DNA of 64,000 nt from Arenimonas donghaensis DSM 18148 = HO3-R19 (lineage in GTDB: Bacteria > Pseudomonadota > Gammaproteobacteria > Xanthomonadales > Xanthomonadaceae): the NCBI RefSeq assembly GCF_000743535.1, contig NZ_AVCJ01000012.1, positions 1-64,000 of the forward strand, in the 5' to 3' direction. A program made the translations under genes and the position numbers. Positions 28,882 through 37,903 of this stretch are shown here, one piece after another. Each line of letters begins with the position of its first letter. The first letter of the stretch is position 1. The notes under the pieces are model-generated. The model made no database searches and was not told the origin of the DNA. It saw only the letters and a list, made by a program, of their open reading frames with translations.

Positions 28882-29790
28882 ATGAACCCGCGCCTGAGTT
28901 TCCTCGCCCTTTCCCTGCTGCTGGCCCTGCCCGTCCTGGCGGCCACCCCGATCGACCAGACCCGCCCGCTGGCCGCGGACGGCAGCCTGCGCATCGAGAA
29001 CCTCAAGGGCGAGGTCGTGGTCCGTACCTGGGACCGGGCGCAGGTCCACGTCACCGGCAGCCTGGGCGAAGGGGTGGAGAAGCTGGAAATCGGCCCGGGC
29101 GGCGACAGCCTGGCGATCGAAGTGAAGTACCCGCGCAACGGCGGGGGCTGGTTCGGCGGCAACAAGTCCGAGCCCAGCCGGATCGAGGTCCGCATGCCCG
29201 CGGGCGCCTCGCTGGTCGTCGACGTGGTCAGCGCGCACGTGGACATCGACGGGCTGGCCGGCAGCCCGAGGCTGGACGTGGACAGCGTCAGTGGCGACGT
29301 GCGGCTGCGCTCCTCCCGGGTCGGCGAGGCCCGTTTCGACCTGGTCAGCGGCGACCTGGAAGGCGAGCTCGACAGCGGCGACATCTCGGTGGACACCGTC
29401 AGTGGCGACGTCCGCCTGTCGGGGCGGAGTGGCGGCGAACTGGGCGTGGACTCGGTTTCCGGCGACGCCGAGCTGCAGTTCGACCGCCTGCGCCGGGCGG
29501 TCATGGACAGCGTCTCGGGCAACCTGTCCCTGCGCACCGCGCTGGCGCCCTCGGGCCGCATCAGCGCCGACACCGTCAGCGGCGGCGTGCAGCTGCGGCT
29601 GCCGGCGGACACGTCGGCCCGGCTTTCGGTGGAAACCTTCAGCGGCGGCATCTCCAGCCCGGTCGGAACGGTCAAAAGGGAGAAATACGGCCCCGGTGCC
29701 TCCCTGGAGGCCCAGCTGGGCGCCGGTGACGGCGAGCTCAAACTGGTCACTTTCTCCGGTGGGGTCAGGCTCTACCTTGAAGATAAGTGA
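28882..29790 (+). CDS. Exported DUF4097 beta-helix-like protein
   Basis: A 302-residue protein with a signal peptide (about residues 1-20, ending VLAA) and a mature part dominated by short beta repeats of the form VDSVSGDVRL, VDTVSGDVRL and MDSVSGNLSL. This is typical of the DUF4097/DUF4098 family, whose repeats form a beta-solenoid-like fold. No enzymatic motif is visible. A TAAGGAG ribosome-binding site precedes the ATG and a strong terminator follows. It is the third gene of a sigma/anti-sigma-like operon, so it may be part of an envelope-sensing module (inference). Confidence 0.85.
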   Translation: MNPRLSFLALSLLLALPVLAATPIDQTRPLAADGSLRIENLKGEVVVRTWDRAQVHVTGSLGEGVEKLEIGPGGDSLAIEVKYPRNGGGWFGGNKSEPSRIEVRMPAGASLVVDVVSAHVDIDGLAGSPRLDVDSVSGDVRLRSSRVGEARFDLVSGDLEGELDSGDISVDTVSGDVRLSGRSGGELGVDSVSGDAELQFDRLRRAVMDSVSGNLSLRTALAPSGRISADTVSGGVQLRLPADTSARLSVETFSGGISSPVGTVKREKYGPGASLEAQLGAGDGELKLVTFSGGVRLYLEDK

Positions 29791-29811
29791 TTGATTCAAC
29801 AGTGCTTACAG

Positions 29812-29843
29812 AACCCGGGGCGGGGGTGCGCCCCGGGTTTTTT
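29812..29843 (+). terminator. Rho-independent terminator after the DUF4097 gene
   Basis: An 11-bp GC-rich stem (AACCCGGGGCG/GCGCCCCGGGTT) with loop GGGGT is followed by six T residues. It separates the sigma module from the TonB receptor gene. Confidence 0.93.
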
Positions 29844-29887
29844 GCATATTGGCACACGGTTTTGTCTATACAGGGCCTTAACCCGGT

Positions 29888-29915
29888 TTGCGGAGCGTAA
29901 AGATTGCGTTATGCT
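29888..29915 (+). promoter_or_regulatory. Possible sigma-70 promoter of the TonB receptor gene
   Basis: TTGCGG (29888-29893) and TATGCT (29910-29915) are 16 bp apart and lie about 100 bp before the receptor start. The stretch from here to 30014 is less GC-rich than its surroundings and would form the 5' untranslated region. Confidence 0.45.
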
Positions 29916-30014
29916 CCGGGAGCCAAGGCGTCCTTCAATGACGAAAGTCGTCTTTAGGCTTTTCGAGTCCCGAACTCTAGAGTCACCATCACTCTGACGT
30001 TGGAGAGAGAGTAA

Positions 30015-32600
30015 ATGTCTAATTTCAATCAGCTGTCCGGCGCGATCCGTTTCGCGCTCCTCGCCGGCGCCGCTTCCACCTTCGCGGCGGTTCCCGCCTT
30101 CGCGCAGGACTCGGAAGACGACGCCGCCACCCTCGAGACCATCGAGGTCACCGGTTCCCGCCTGAAGCGCGCCGAGATCGAAGGCGCCGTTCCGGTCGTC
30201 GTGATCGACCGTGCTGCCATCGACGCCTCGGGTGACGTTTCCGTCGCCGACGTGCTGCGTGACACGACCTTCGCGTCGTTCGGCAACTTCCGTCCGCAGT
30301 CCGGTTCGTCGGCCCAGTCGCTGGCCACCATCGACCTGCGTGGCCTGGGTTCGGGTCGTACCCTCGTGCTGATCGACGGCCGCCGCGCCCCGACCAGCCC
30401 GATGGCTGCCTCCTCGGGCTCCGACCTCAACGCCATCCCGCTGGCTGCCGTTGAGCGCATCGAGATCCTGTCCGACGGCGCCTCCGCCGTGTACGGTTCC
30501 GACGCGATCGGTGGCGTGGTCAACGTCATCACCCGCAAGGACTTCAACGGTGCCGAGCTGCGCTTCGGCGTCGGTTCGACCGAAGTCACCGGCGGCGACC
30601 TGGAAGACAAGTCCGTCGTGTTCGGCTCGTCCTCCGACCGCACCCGCGTGATCGGTGGCGCCTCCAACTCCAAGCGCGGCATGGTCTTCACCCGCGACCA
30701 GATCGGTGGCGACCGTCGCGGCGTTTCGACCTTCGGCAACAACTACTACAACTGGAACACCCAGGCCATTGAAGCCGTTCCGGGCTTCAGCTGCGACGAG
30801 GGCGCGTTCTACTTCCTCGGCAACGGCCTGTGCTCGTTCAACTTCAACTCGGTTGCCGCGAACGAAGCCAAGGTCGACAACACCGCCGTGTTCCTGCGCG
30901 CTGATCACCAGATCAACGACAACTGGACCGTCTACGGTGCCGCCTCGATCACCAAGGTCGAGACCTTCGGTCGTTACGCGCCGGGTCCGGGCGTGCTGAT
31001 CGTCGACGACGGTACCCCGTCCGACATCAACAACGGCGTTGCCTGCGGCGCCGGTGGCTGTGCCCCGGGCACCTCCGACGGCCTGCCGACGTACTACTTC
31101 CACCGCTTCGCCGCGGCCGGCAACCGTGACAACTTCACGGACGCCACCAACGCCGACTACCTGGTGGGCTTCCAGGGCCAGCTGACCGATACCATCGGTA
31201 TCGACTTCGGCCTGCGCCGCACCGACTACAAGTTCCTGGAACTGGGTCGTGGCTACATCGTGACCGACCTGGCCGCCATGGCTGCCAACTCCGGCGCGTA
31301 CAACCTGGCCGATCCGTACGGCACCGATCCGAACGTGCTGGCCGGCATCCAGGCCACCATCAACCGCGAGTCGAGCTGGAAGACCGATGAAATCTACGGC
31401 CTGCTGAGCTTCGACCTGTTCGAGATGGGCGGTGGTACCTCCAACGGCGTGTTCGGCGCCGAGTACCGCGAAGACACCTTCGTCGACCAGTACGACTCCC
31501 TGTCCGAAGCCACCAACCAGTACGGCGGCCCGGCGATCATCGGCTCGGCCGGTAACTCGTCGGCCGGTGGTCGCGACGCCAAGGCCGTGTACTTCGAGTG
31601 GCTGCTGCCGTTCACCAGCACCTTCGACATCACCCTGGCCGGCCGTTGGGACAGCTACAGCGACTACGGCAGCGACTTCTCGCCGAAGGTTGCCATGCGC
31701 TGGCAGCCGATCGAGACCCTGACCTTCCGTGGTTCCTACGGCCAGGGCTTCCGCGCCCCGGGCCTGGACATCCTGACCCAGAAGACCACCTTCTCGGCGG
31801 AGCCGGTCAACGATCCGCAGTCCTGTGCCGCCCTCGGCCAGCCGACCAACTGCCAGCTGCAGGTTGACACCTTCTTCCAGGCCAACCCGGACCTGGCGTC
31901 GGAAAACTCGACCCAGTTCAGCGTCGGCCTGGTGTGGGATCCGCTTGAGTGGCTCGACTTCTCCATCGACTACTACGACATCGAAGTCGAAGACTCGATC
32001 TCGCAGATCGGTGCGCAGGACGTCATCAACTCCGACCTGGATCCGGCCACCTACGGTCCGATCCCGCCGGGCCTGAGCATCACCCGTCGTGCGAACGGCT
32101 CCATCGACAACATCGTCGGCGGCTACGCCAACCAGGGCACCGTCACCACCAACGGTATCGACTTCCGCGCCAACACCCGCTTCGACATGGGTGGCTGGGG
32201 CGAAATGCGCAACCGTCTGACCGTCTCGCACATCGAAAGCTACGAGGTCGATGACCAGCGCGGTTCGGTGACTGAGTTCGCGGGTCGCTTCGGCACCCCG
32301 GATCTGCGCGCCACCCTGCAGAACAACTGGACCTTCGGTGACTTCACCGCGGCCTGGAACGTCAACTACATCGACGGCCAGACCAACAACACCACCGTTG
32401 CTTCGACCATTGGCGGCTACGCCACCAATGACGTGCAGCTGTCGTGGAAGGCCCCGTGGAACGGCACCGTGTCCATCGGCGCGACCAACATCGGCGATCG
32501 TTACCCGCCGCTGAAGGCGTACGACGGCCGTCCGTTCAACTTCTACCTGTACGACGCGTACGGTCGCACCACCTACTTCCGCTACACCCAGACCTTCTGA
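30015..32600 (+). CDS. TonB-dependent outer-membrane receptor (large Xanthomonad type)
   Basis: An 861-residue receptor. The signal peptide ends at about residue 30 (AFAQD), followed by the plug domain (about 50-170, with TIEVTGSRLKRAEIEG, LRGLGSGRTLVLIDGRR and SDAIGGVVNVITRKDF) and a barrel ending with YFRYTQTF, whose terminal Phe is the Bam signal. This subclass is abundant in Xanthomonadaceae and tends to import carbohydrates, peptides or unknown nutrients; the substrate cannot be assigned. Preferred codons such as CGT and GGT are more frequent than in its neighbours, and a strong ribosome-binding site (GGAGAGAGAG) and double terminator frame it. All this suggests very high expression. Confidence 0.93.
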   Translation: MSNFNQLSGAIRFALLAGAASTFAAVPAFAQDSEDDAATLETIEVTGSRLKRAEIEGAVPVVVIDRAAIDASGDVSVADVLRDTTFASFGNFRPQSGSSAQSLATIDLRGLGSGRTLVLIDGRRAPTSPMAASSGSDLNAIPLAAVERIEILSDGASAVYGSDAIGGVVNVITRKDFNGAELRFGVGSTEVTGGDLEDKSVVFGSSSDRTRVIGGASNSKRGMVFTRDQIGGDRRGVSTFGNNYYNWNTQAIEAVPGFSCDEGAFYFLGNGLCSFNFNSVAANEAKVDNTAVFLRADHQINDNWTVYGAASITKVETFGRYAPGPGVLIVDDGTPSDINNGVACGAGGCAPGTSDGLPTYYFHRFAAAGNRDNFTDATNADYLVGFQGQLTDTIGIDFGLRRTDYKFLELGRGYIVTDLAAMAANSGAYNLADPYGTDPNVLAGIQATINRESSWKTDEIYGLLSFDLFEMGGGTSNGVFGAEYREDTFVDQYDSLSEATNQYGGPAIIGSAGNSSAGGRDAKAVYFEWLLPFTSTFDITLAGRWDSYSDYGSDFSPKVAMRWQPIETLTFRGSYGQGFRAPGLDILTQKTTFSAEPVNDPQSCAALGQPTNCQLQVDTFFQANPDLASENSTQFSVGLVWDPLEWLDFSIDYYDIEVEDSISQIGAQDVINSDLDPATYGPIPPGLSITRRANGSIDNIVGGYANQGTVTTNGIDFRANTRFDMGGWGEMRNRLTVSHIESYEVDDQRGSVTEFAGRFGTPDLRATLQNNWTFGDFTAAWNVNYIDGQTNNTTVASTIGGYATNDVQLSWKAPWNGTVSIGATNIGDRYPPLKAYDGRPFNFYLYDAYGRTTYFRYTQTF

Positions 32601-32622
32601 TTTGGGTTTAAACGGTTGATTC

Positions 32623-32654
32623 GAAGGGCCCCGGTAACGGGGCCCTTCTTTTTT
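32623..32654 (+). terminator. First of two tandem Rho-independent terminators
   Basis: An 11-bp stem (GAAGGGCCCCG/CGGGGCCCTTC) with a short GTAA loop is followed by six T residues, 22 bp after the receptor stop. Confidence 0.94.
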
Positions 32655-32662
32655 GCGCGACA

Positions 32663-32689
32663 GCCCCGGTAACGGGGCCCTTCTTTTTT
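32663..32689 (+). terminator. Second tandem terminator, near-copy of the first
   Basis: GCCCCGGTAACGGGGC repeats the first hairpin almost exactly, followed by CCTTC and six T residues. The duplication should make read-through from the receptor gene very rare. Confidence 0.9.
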
Positions 32690-32715
32690 CCCGGACCGCC
32701 CCCGACAATGGCGGC

Positions 32716-33705
32716 ATGGATTTCCCCGGAAACACGCCTGCCGACACGGCCGCCCGGCGCGCCGCCTGGACCGCCTATTGGGCGACCGGGGGGCTGCATT
32801 CCTGCGTCGGCAGCTTCGACGGCAACTACAGCGGCGCCATCGGCGCCTTCTGGCGGGACGTTTTTGACCGCCTGCCCGGCGGGCCCCTGCGCGCGCTCGA
32901 CCTGGCCACCGGCAATGGCGCCCTGCCGCGCTTGCTGTGGGAGCACCGCAAGCAGGTGCCTGGATTGGAAGTGGACGCCGTGGACCTGGCACAGCTGGCT
33001 CCGGGCTGGCTCGACCCCAGCCAGCATGCCGGCCTGCGATTCCACGCTGGCGTAGCGATGGAGAACCTGCCGTTTCCGGACGCCTGCTTCGACCTGGTGG
33101 GCAGCCAGTACGGATTCGAATATGCCCTGCGCGATGCGGCCCTGGCCGAGGCACTTCGCGTGCTCAAGCCCGGCGGGCGACTGGCCCTGGTGATGCACCA
33201 CGCCGACTCGGTGCTGGTGCGGGTGGGCCGGAGCGAGCTGCGGAACCAGGCGATCGTGCTGGCCCCGGAGGGACTGCTGCCGGCCACCGCGGCGGTGCTG
33301 CCCTGGATCGCCAAGGCCCGGGCCGGCATCGACCCCAGCGGCGAGCCCGGCGCGCTCGAGGCGCGCAACGCCTACAACCGGGCGATCCAGGCCCTGGCCA
33401 CCGACATCGCCGGCTCCCCGGCGCCCGATCTGTTGGTCGAGGCCCGCGCCTGGGTCAACCAACTGTTGGCGGGCACCGGGGCCGACCCGGGACCGTCGCT
33501 GGAGAAACTATCGGCTTACCGCGACGGCCTGGTGGCAGCCGGTTTGCGTACCGGCGAACTGATCGAACATGCCCTGGGCGCGGAGCAGCTGCAGTCGCTG
33601 GTCCAGGCGATCCAGGCTGCAAGGCCGGCTGCCCGCGTTGAGGTGGAGACCCTGCAGCAAGCCCAGGGCGTGTTGGGCTGGGGCCTGCGCCTGGAGCCGG
33701 CCTGA
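32716..33705 (+). CDS. Class I SAM-dependent methyltransferase
   Basis: A 329-residue protein with a Rossmann-type SAM-binding core. Motif I is ALDLATGNGALPRLL at about residue 57, an acidic residue ends the next strand (VDAVDLAQL), and VLKPGGRLALVMHH is the usual post-core strand. A helical C-terminal extension of about 130 residues has no recognised family. The methyl acceptor is unknown. The ATG at 32716 lies just behind the tandem terminators, so the gene must have its own promoter. It converges on the TPR-sulfotransferase gene with a 7-bp gap. Confidence 0.85.
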   Translation: MDFPGNTPADTAARRAAWTAYWATGGLHSCVGSFDGNYSGAIGAFWRDVFDRLPGGPLRALDLATGNGALPRLLWEHRKQVPGLEVDAVDLAQLAPGWLDPSQHAGLRFHAGVAMENLPFPDACFDLVGSQYGFEYALRDAALAEALRVLKPGGRLALVMHHADSVLVRVGRSELRNQAIVLAPEGLLPATAAVLPWIAKARAGIDPSGEPGALEARNAYNRAIQALATDIAGSPAPDLLVEARAWVNQLLAGTGADPGPSLEKLSAYRDGLVAAGLRTGELIEHALGAEQLQSLVQAIQAARPAARVEVETLQQAQGVLGWGLRLEPA

Positions 33706-33712
33706 GCGGGGC

Positions 33713-35407
33713 TCAGGCGTCCCCGGGCGCGTCGCCGAGCACGTCCAGCAGCGGACCCAGTTCCGACGCATAGTGCCGCCAGCGCCCGATCGAGCGCGTG
33801 TGCACCGGCTGGCGCACCTGCCAGCGGCTCGGCGTCTGTACCCCGCGCTCGCTGCGATGGAAATCCAGGCAGGCCGGGTCCCAGTCCAGGCCCAGGAAGT
33901 CGAGCGCCCGGCGCGCCTGGGCCTCGGTGTCGGCGGCGACCTCTTCATAGTGAACTTCCAGGATCGGCAGCGACAGCACGGACTGCCAGTGACGCATCAT
34001 CCGGGACTGCAGCCGCACCAGGTGGCCGATGCCGTCCAGGCGCGTGGCCAGGCGCTCGGCCAGGGCGAAGTTCTCGCCATAAATGGAAATCGCGACATCG
34101 CGCGGGTCACGCCGGCACCAGATGACCCGCGCCTTGGGAAACATCAGCGCGACCAGGCCAAGCAGGTAGTAATTCATCGGGTATTTGTCGATGACCCGCG
34201 CGGTGTCCGCCGGTGCCTGCCGAAGGGCCGCCGCCAGGTAGCGCTGCGCGGCAGCGGGAACCGACTCGAGGGTGATGTCCTCGAGGATATGCGGCCACTG
34301 CTGCGGCCGGCCGCGACGCGAGGGCAGGGCGCGGGCGATCAGGGAGACATCCGGCAGTTCGCCGGCGCCATGCACCCGCGGGTGCGCGGCCAGCATCTGC
34401 TCGAGCAGGGTCGTGCCGCTGCGGGGCATGCCGACGATGAACACCGGGCGCTCGTCGGGGTTGCCTGTTCCGGCGGCCCGCTCGAAGAGCGCACGGTCGA
34501 ACACGGCCAGGCTGGCGTCCACGCGACGGGCGAGGTCTTCGACGTCCGGCTCTCCCTGCGCCCGCCGGCGGGCGGCGTTGGCCGCATGCCAGGCCTGCAT
34601 GGCTTGCGGGTAATCGCCGCGACCGTCGTAGACCTTGCCCAGCTCGTAGCCGACCAGGGCGCGTTCGTCGTCGGGCCGCGCGGGGTCGGCCAGGACCGCC
34701 TGCGCTTCGGCGATCCGCGGCTCGGGGGCCTGGCCGCGGCGCAGGCCGAGCAGCCCGGCCAACGGAAACGCCCAGCCCGGCCGCAGCGACAGCGCACGTT
34801 CGTAGGCGGTTTCGGCGCCGTCCCGGCGTCCGCAGATTTCCTCGGCCTGGGCGAAGGCCATCCAGAGCTCGGCCGACGCCGGTTCGCGCTCAAGCGCCTT
34901 CGCGTACAGCGCGCTGGCGGCTTCGGCCTGGTCGAGCCTTGCCAGGACCTCGCCCAGTTTGAGTTCGATGGCCGGGTCGCCGGGCCGGTTCGCCGCCAGC
35001 GCCCGCCACAGGGGCAGGGCGTCAGCGGGGTCGCCGATGTCGAACTCCAGTTGCGCCAGGCGTTCAAGCACCCGGATGTTGCCGGGATCCAGGCCATGGG
35101 CGCGCCGCAGGGGCGCCAGGGCCTCGGCCGCCCGACCGGCGCGAGCCAGGGTGAGGCCGATGAAGTGCCAGCCTTCGGCGAAATCGGGCTGGAGCTCGAC
35201 GCTGGCCTGGAAGTGGTCCAGGGCTTCGGTGGCCCGGCCGACGTGCGCCAGCAGGCAGCCGGTTTCAAAACGCAGCGCCGACGAGCCAGGCACCAGTTCG
35301 CAGGCGCGCTGCATGTGCCGTATCGCCAGGTCGCCGCGGCCAGCGCGCAGGGCGGCGTGGGCCTGCTGCTTTTCCTGGTCGGCGACGGCGGTGGCGGAAG
35401 GCTTCAT
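33713..35407 (-). CDS. TPR-repeat sulfotransferase
   Basis: A 564-residue protein in two parts. Residues about 1-300 are tetratricopeptide repeats (for example LERLAQLEFDIGDPADALPL and LWMAFAQAEEICGRRDGAET). Residues about 320-564 are a sulfotransferase domain with the 5'-phosphosulfate loop VGMPRSGTTLLEQML and the 3'-phosphate site WCRRDPRDVAISIY. The domain resembles tyrosylprotein sulfotransferases, which transfer sulfate from PAPS to proteins; TPRs would bind a protein partner. It is divergent from a 2OG-Fe(II) oxygenase, with 93 bp between starts. The acceptor is unknown. Confidence 0.9.
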   Translation of the reverse strand: MKPSATAVADQEKQQAHAALRAGRGDLAIRHMQRACELVPGSSALRFETGCLLAHVGRATEALDHFQASVELQPDFAEGWHFIGLTLARAGRAAEALAPLRRAHGLDPGNIRVLERLAQLEFDIGDPADALPLWRALAANRPGDPAIELKLGEVLARLDQAEAASALYAKALEREPASAELWMAFAQAEEICGRRDGAETAYERALSLRPGWAFPLAGLLGLRRGQAPEPRIAEAQAVLADPARPDDERALVGYELGKVYDGRGDYPQAMQAWHAANAARRRAQGEPDVEDLARRVDASLAVFDRALFERAAGTGNPDERPVFIVGMPRSGTTLLEQMLAAHPRVHGAGELPDVSLIARALPSRRGRPQQWPHILEDITLESVPAAAQRYLAAALRQAPADTARVIDKYPMNYYLLGLVALMFPKARVIWCRRDPRDVAISIYGENFALAERLATRLDGIGHLVRLQSRMMRHWQSVLSLPILEVHYEEVAADTEAQARRALDFLGLDWDPACLDFHRSERGVQTPSRWQVRQPVHTRSIGRWRHYASELGPLLDVLGDAPGDA

Positions 35408-35500
35408 GCAGGACGGGCGGCTCTCGGGGCGGTCAGTCTAACCGCCCGGCGCTTGTCGTCGCGGCTTAGAATGGCCCATGACCCCGCCGTCGCGACGCCC

Positions 35501-36193
35501 ATGATCAGCAACGAGCTAGACATCAGCCCCTACCGCCAGCGCCTGGCCCAGACCGGCCGGGTGCAGATCCCCGGGTTCCTGCAGGCCGACGCTGCGCAGC
35601 GCCTTGCCGACTGCCTGCGCCGCGAGGTGCCCTGGACGACGGCCGAGCGCGGCCAGCCCGATTCGCCGCCCTGGACCGGCGACAGCGCCCGCCAGCGCAC
35701 GCCCGAGGCCTATCGCCGCGCCGCCGCCGGCTTCCATTTCGTCTACGACCGCTACCTGATGGTCGAAGCCATGCGCGAAGGCCGCGATCCGCAGCTGCTG
35801 CTGCACGCGGTGCTGGCGTTCTTCAACAGCCCGCCCTACCTGGAATTCATCCGCGAACTCACCGGCGACACCTCGCTGGCGATGGTGGGTGCCCAGGCCA
35901 CCCGCTACCTGCCGGGACAGTTCCTGCGCGTGCACGACGACCGCCACGAGGAAGAGGCGCGGCGTTATGCCTACGTGCTCAACCTCTCGCGCAACTGGGA
36001 GGTGGACTGGGGCGGGCTGCTGCACTTCGTCGACGAAGACGGCAAGCACCTGGACGCGATGCTGCCGCGCTTCAATTCGCTGAGCCTGTTCAAGGTGCCG
36101 GCGAAGCACTTCGTCGGCGTGGTCGCGCCCTGGGCGCAGGAGCCCCGGCTGGCGATCACCGGCTGGTGGCATGCGCCGCCGGCGACCCCGTAA
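35501..36193 (+). CDS. 2-oxoglutarate/Fe(II)-dependent oxygenase (prolyl-hydroxylase-like)
   Basis: A 230-residue double-stranded beta-helix oxygenase. The iron-binding HxD motif lies in FLRVHDDRHEEE at about residue 148. A distal His is in AKHFVGVVAPW and the 2OG-binding Arg in RLAITGWWH. Together with GGLLHFVDEDG this matches the Tpa1/OFD1-like prolyl hydroxylases, so it probably hydroxylates a protein side chain. The start is uncertain: ATG 35501 gives the family-like N-terminus, while ATG 35471 would add ten residues. It is divergent from the TPR-sulfotransferase gene. Confidence 0.85.
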   Translation: MISNELDISPYRQRLAQTGRVQIPGFLQADAAQRLADCLRREVPWTTAERGQPDSPPWTGDSARQRTPEAYRRAAAGFHFVYDRYLMVEAMREGRDPQLLLHAVLAFFNSPPYLEFIRELTGDTSLAMVGAQATRYLPGQFLRVHDDRHEEEARRYAYVLNLSRNWEVDWGGLLHFVDEDGKHLDAMLPRFNSLSLFKVPAKHFVGVVAPWAQEPRLAITGWWHAPPATP

Positions 36194-36220
36194 GGATCGC
36201 CCGCGGGCGCCGCCGGCGCC

Positions 36221-37699
36221 TCAGCAGCAGCCGTGGTCGCCGAACTGGGCGTTGCCGGCCTGGGCCGCGACGCCGCGCGTGAGGCCCTTTTCGCCGGCGA
36301 CATAATGCTCCGCGATCACCTTGGCCACGGCCGACGTGACCCGCTTGCCGGTCGGGATGTGCAGGAACTCGTTCGGACCGTGCGCGTTCGAATGCGGGCC
36401 CAGCACGCCGGTGATCATGAACTGCGCGCCGGGGAACTTCTCGCCCAGCATGCCCATGAAAGGAATGGTGCCGCCTTCGCCCATGTACATGGCCGGAGCG
36501 CCGAAGTATTCCTGGCTGGCCTGGTCGATGGCGTGCTCGAGCCACGGCGCCAGGGCCGGTGCGTTCCAGCCGGTGCTGGCTTTTTCCAGCTCCACTTCCA
36601 CCTTGCAGCCGTTGGGCGGATTGGCTTCGAGCACGCGGCGCAGCACTTCACCGGCGCGCTTGGGTTCGAGCGTGGGCGGCAGGCGCAGGCTCAGCTTCAC
36701 CGCGGTGTGCGGACGCAGCACGTTGCCGGCGCTCGACAGCGAGGGCATGCCGTCGACGCCGGTGACCGACAGCGCCGGGCGCCAGGTGCGGTTGAGGACC
36801 AGTTCGGTGAGGTCGGCGTTCATCGGCGTCATGCCGGGCAGGAACGGGAACTTGTCCCAGATTTCGGTGCCCAGCACTTCCGAGGCGCGCTGCGCCTGCC
36901 GGCGGCGCTCGTCGGGGATGTCGACGAACAGGTCTTCGACCACGATCTTGCCGGTGGCTTCGTCTTCCAGGCGCGACAGCAGCTGGCGAAGGATGCGGAA
37001 GCTCGAGGGCACAATGCCGCTGGCGTCGCCGCTGTGCACGCCTTCGCTGAGCACGCTGACCTTGAGGTTGCCGCCGGCCAGGCCGCGCAGCGAGGTGGTG
37101 CACCAGAGCTGGTCGTAGTTGGCGCAGCCCGAATCCAGGCAGACCACCAGCGAGGGCCGGCCGATGCGGTCGGCCAGGTGGTCAACGTAATGGGGCAGGT
37201 CGTAGCTGCCTGATTCTTCGCAGGCCTCGATGAGGATGACGCAGCGGGCGTGCGGCAGGCCCTGTTCCTGGAGCACGCGGATGGCGGTGAGCGAGCCGTA
37301 GAGCGCGTAGCCGTCGTCGGCGCCGCCGCGGCCATAGAGCTTGTCGCCCTTGAGCACCGGCTTCCAGGGGCCGAGGTCGTCGGCCCAGCCGGTCATTTCC
37401 GGCTGCTTGTCGAGATGGCCGTAGAGCAGCACGCAGTCGTCGCCCTGGCCCGGCACTTCGATGTAGATGAGCGGGGTGCGGCCTTCGAGCTCCACCACTT
37501 CCACGCTCATGCCCTTGATCGGCTGCGCCCTGGCCCAGCCGGCGAGCAGCTTGACGGCATCGTCCATGTAGCCGTTCTCGCGCCACTGCGCGTCGAACAT
37601 CGGCGACTTGTTGGGGATGCGGATGTACTCGACCAGCTGGGGGACGATGTCGCCGTCCCAGGTATCGGCGACGAAGCGTTCGGTCTTGGCGGTGTCCAT
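36221..37699 (-). CDS. M20-family zinc metallopeptidase (dipeptidase-like)
   Basis: A 492-residue peptidase of the M20/carnosinase-like group. Zinc ligands and catalytic residues are visible in order: YGHLDKQPEM (His and catalytic Asp), YGRGGADDGYA (bridging Asp), EACEESGS (catalytic Glu), CLDSGCAN (Asp) and HGPNEFLHIPTGKR (final His). A dimerisation or lid domain with the GVHSG motif lies between. It hydrolyses di- or short peptides in the cytoplasm; no signal peptide is present. It converges on the oxygenase gene (28 bp). Confidence 0.92.
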   Translation of the reverse strand: MDTAKTERFVADTWDGDIVPQLVEYIRIPNKSPMFDAQWRENGYMDDAVKLLAGWARAQPIKGMSVEVVELEGRTPLIYIEVPGQGDDCVLLYGHLDKQPEMTGWADDLGPWKPVLKGDKLYGRGGADDGYALYGSLTAIRVLQEQGLPHARCVILIEACEESGSYDLPHYVDHLADRIGRPSLVVCLDSGCANYDQLWCTTSLRGLAGGNLKVSVLSEGVHSGDASGIVPSSFRILRQLLSRLEDEATGKIVVEDLFVDIPDERRRQAQRASEVLGTEIWDKFPFLPGMTPMNADLTELVLNRTWRPALSVTGVDGMPSLSSAGNVLRPHTAVKLSLRLPPTLEPKRAGEVLRRVLEANPPNGCKVEVELEKASTGWNAPALAPWLEHAIDQASQEYFGAPAMYMGEGGTIPFMGMLGEKFPGAQFMITGVLGPHSNAHGPNEFLHIPTGKRVTSAVAKVIAEHYVAGEKGLTRGVAAQAGNAQFGDHGCC

Positions 37700-37903
37700 G
37701 GGGTTCCTTGTTGCGGCCGGGCAGTGATTTTAACGCTTTCCCGGGTAGGGCCGCAGGCGGGGTAGGAAGCCGCCGACACCCGCCGGCGGCATGTCCCGAA
37801 CCCGCCCGGGGCGGAATGGCGATGGGCCCGGCCCCGGCCGGTGCGCAGACTTTGCCTGCCGTCGCCAGTCCGGCGCGGCGCCAGCCCAAACCAAGGAACC
37901 GCC

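Noticed and set aside
35471-36193. Earlier ATG for the 2OG-Fe(II) oxygenase
   Set aside because: It lacks a ribosome-binding site and adds ten residues not typical of the family, though it cannot be excluded.
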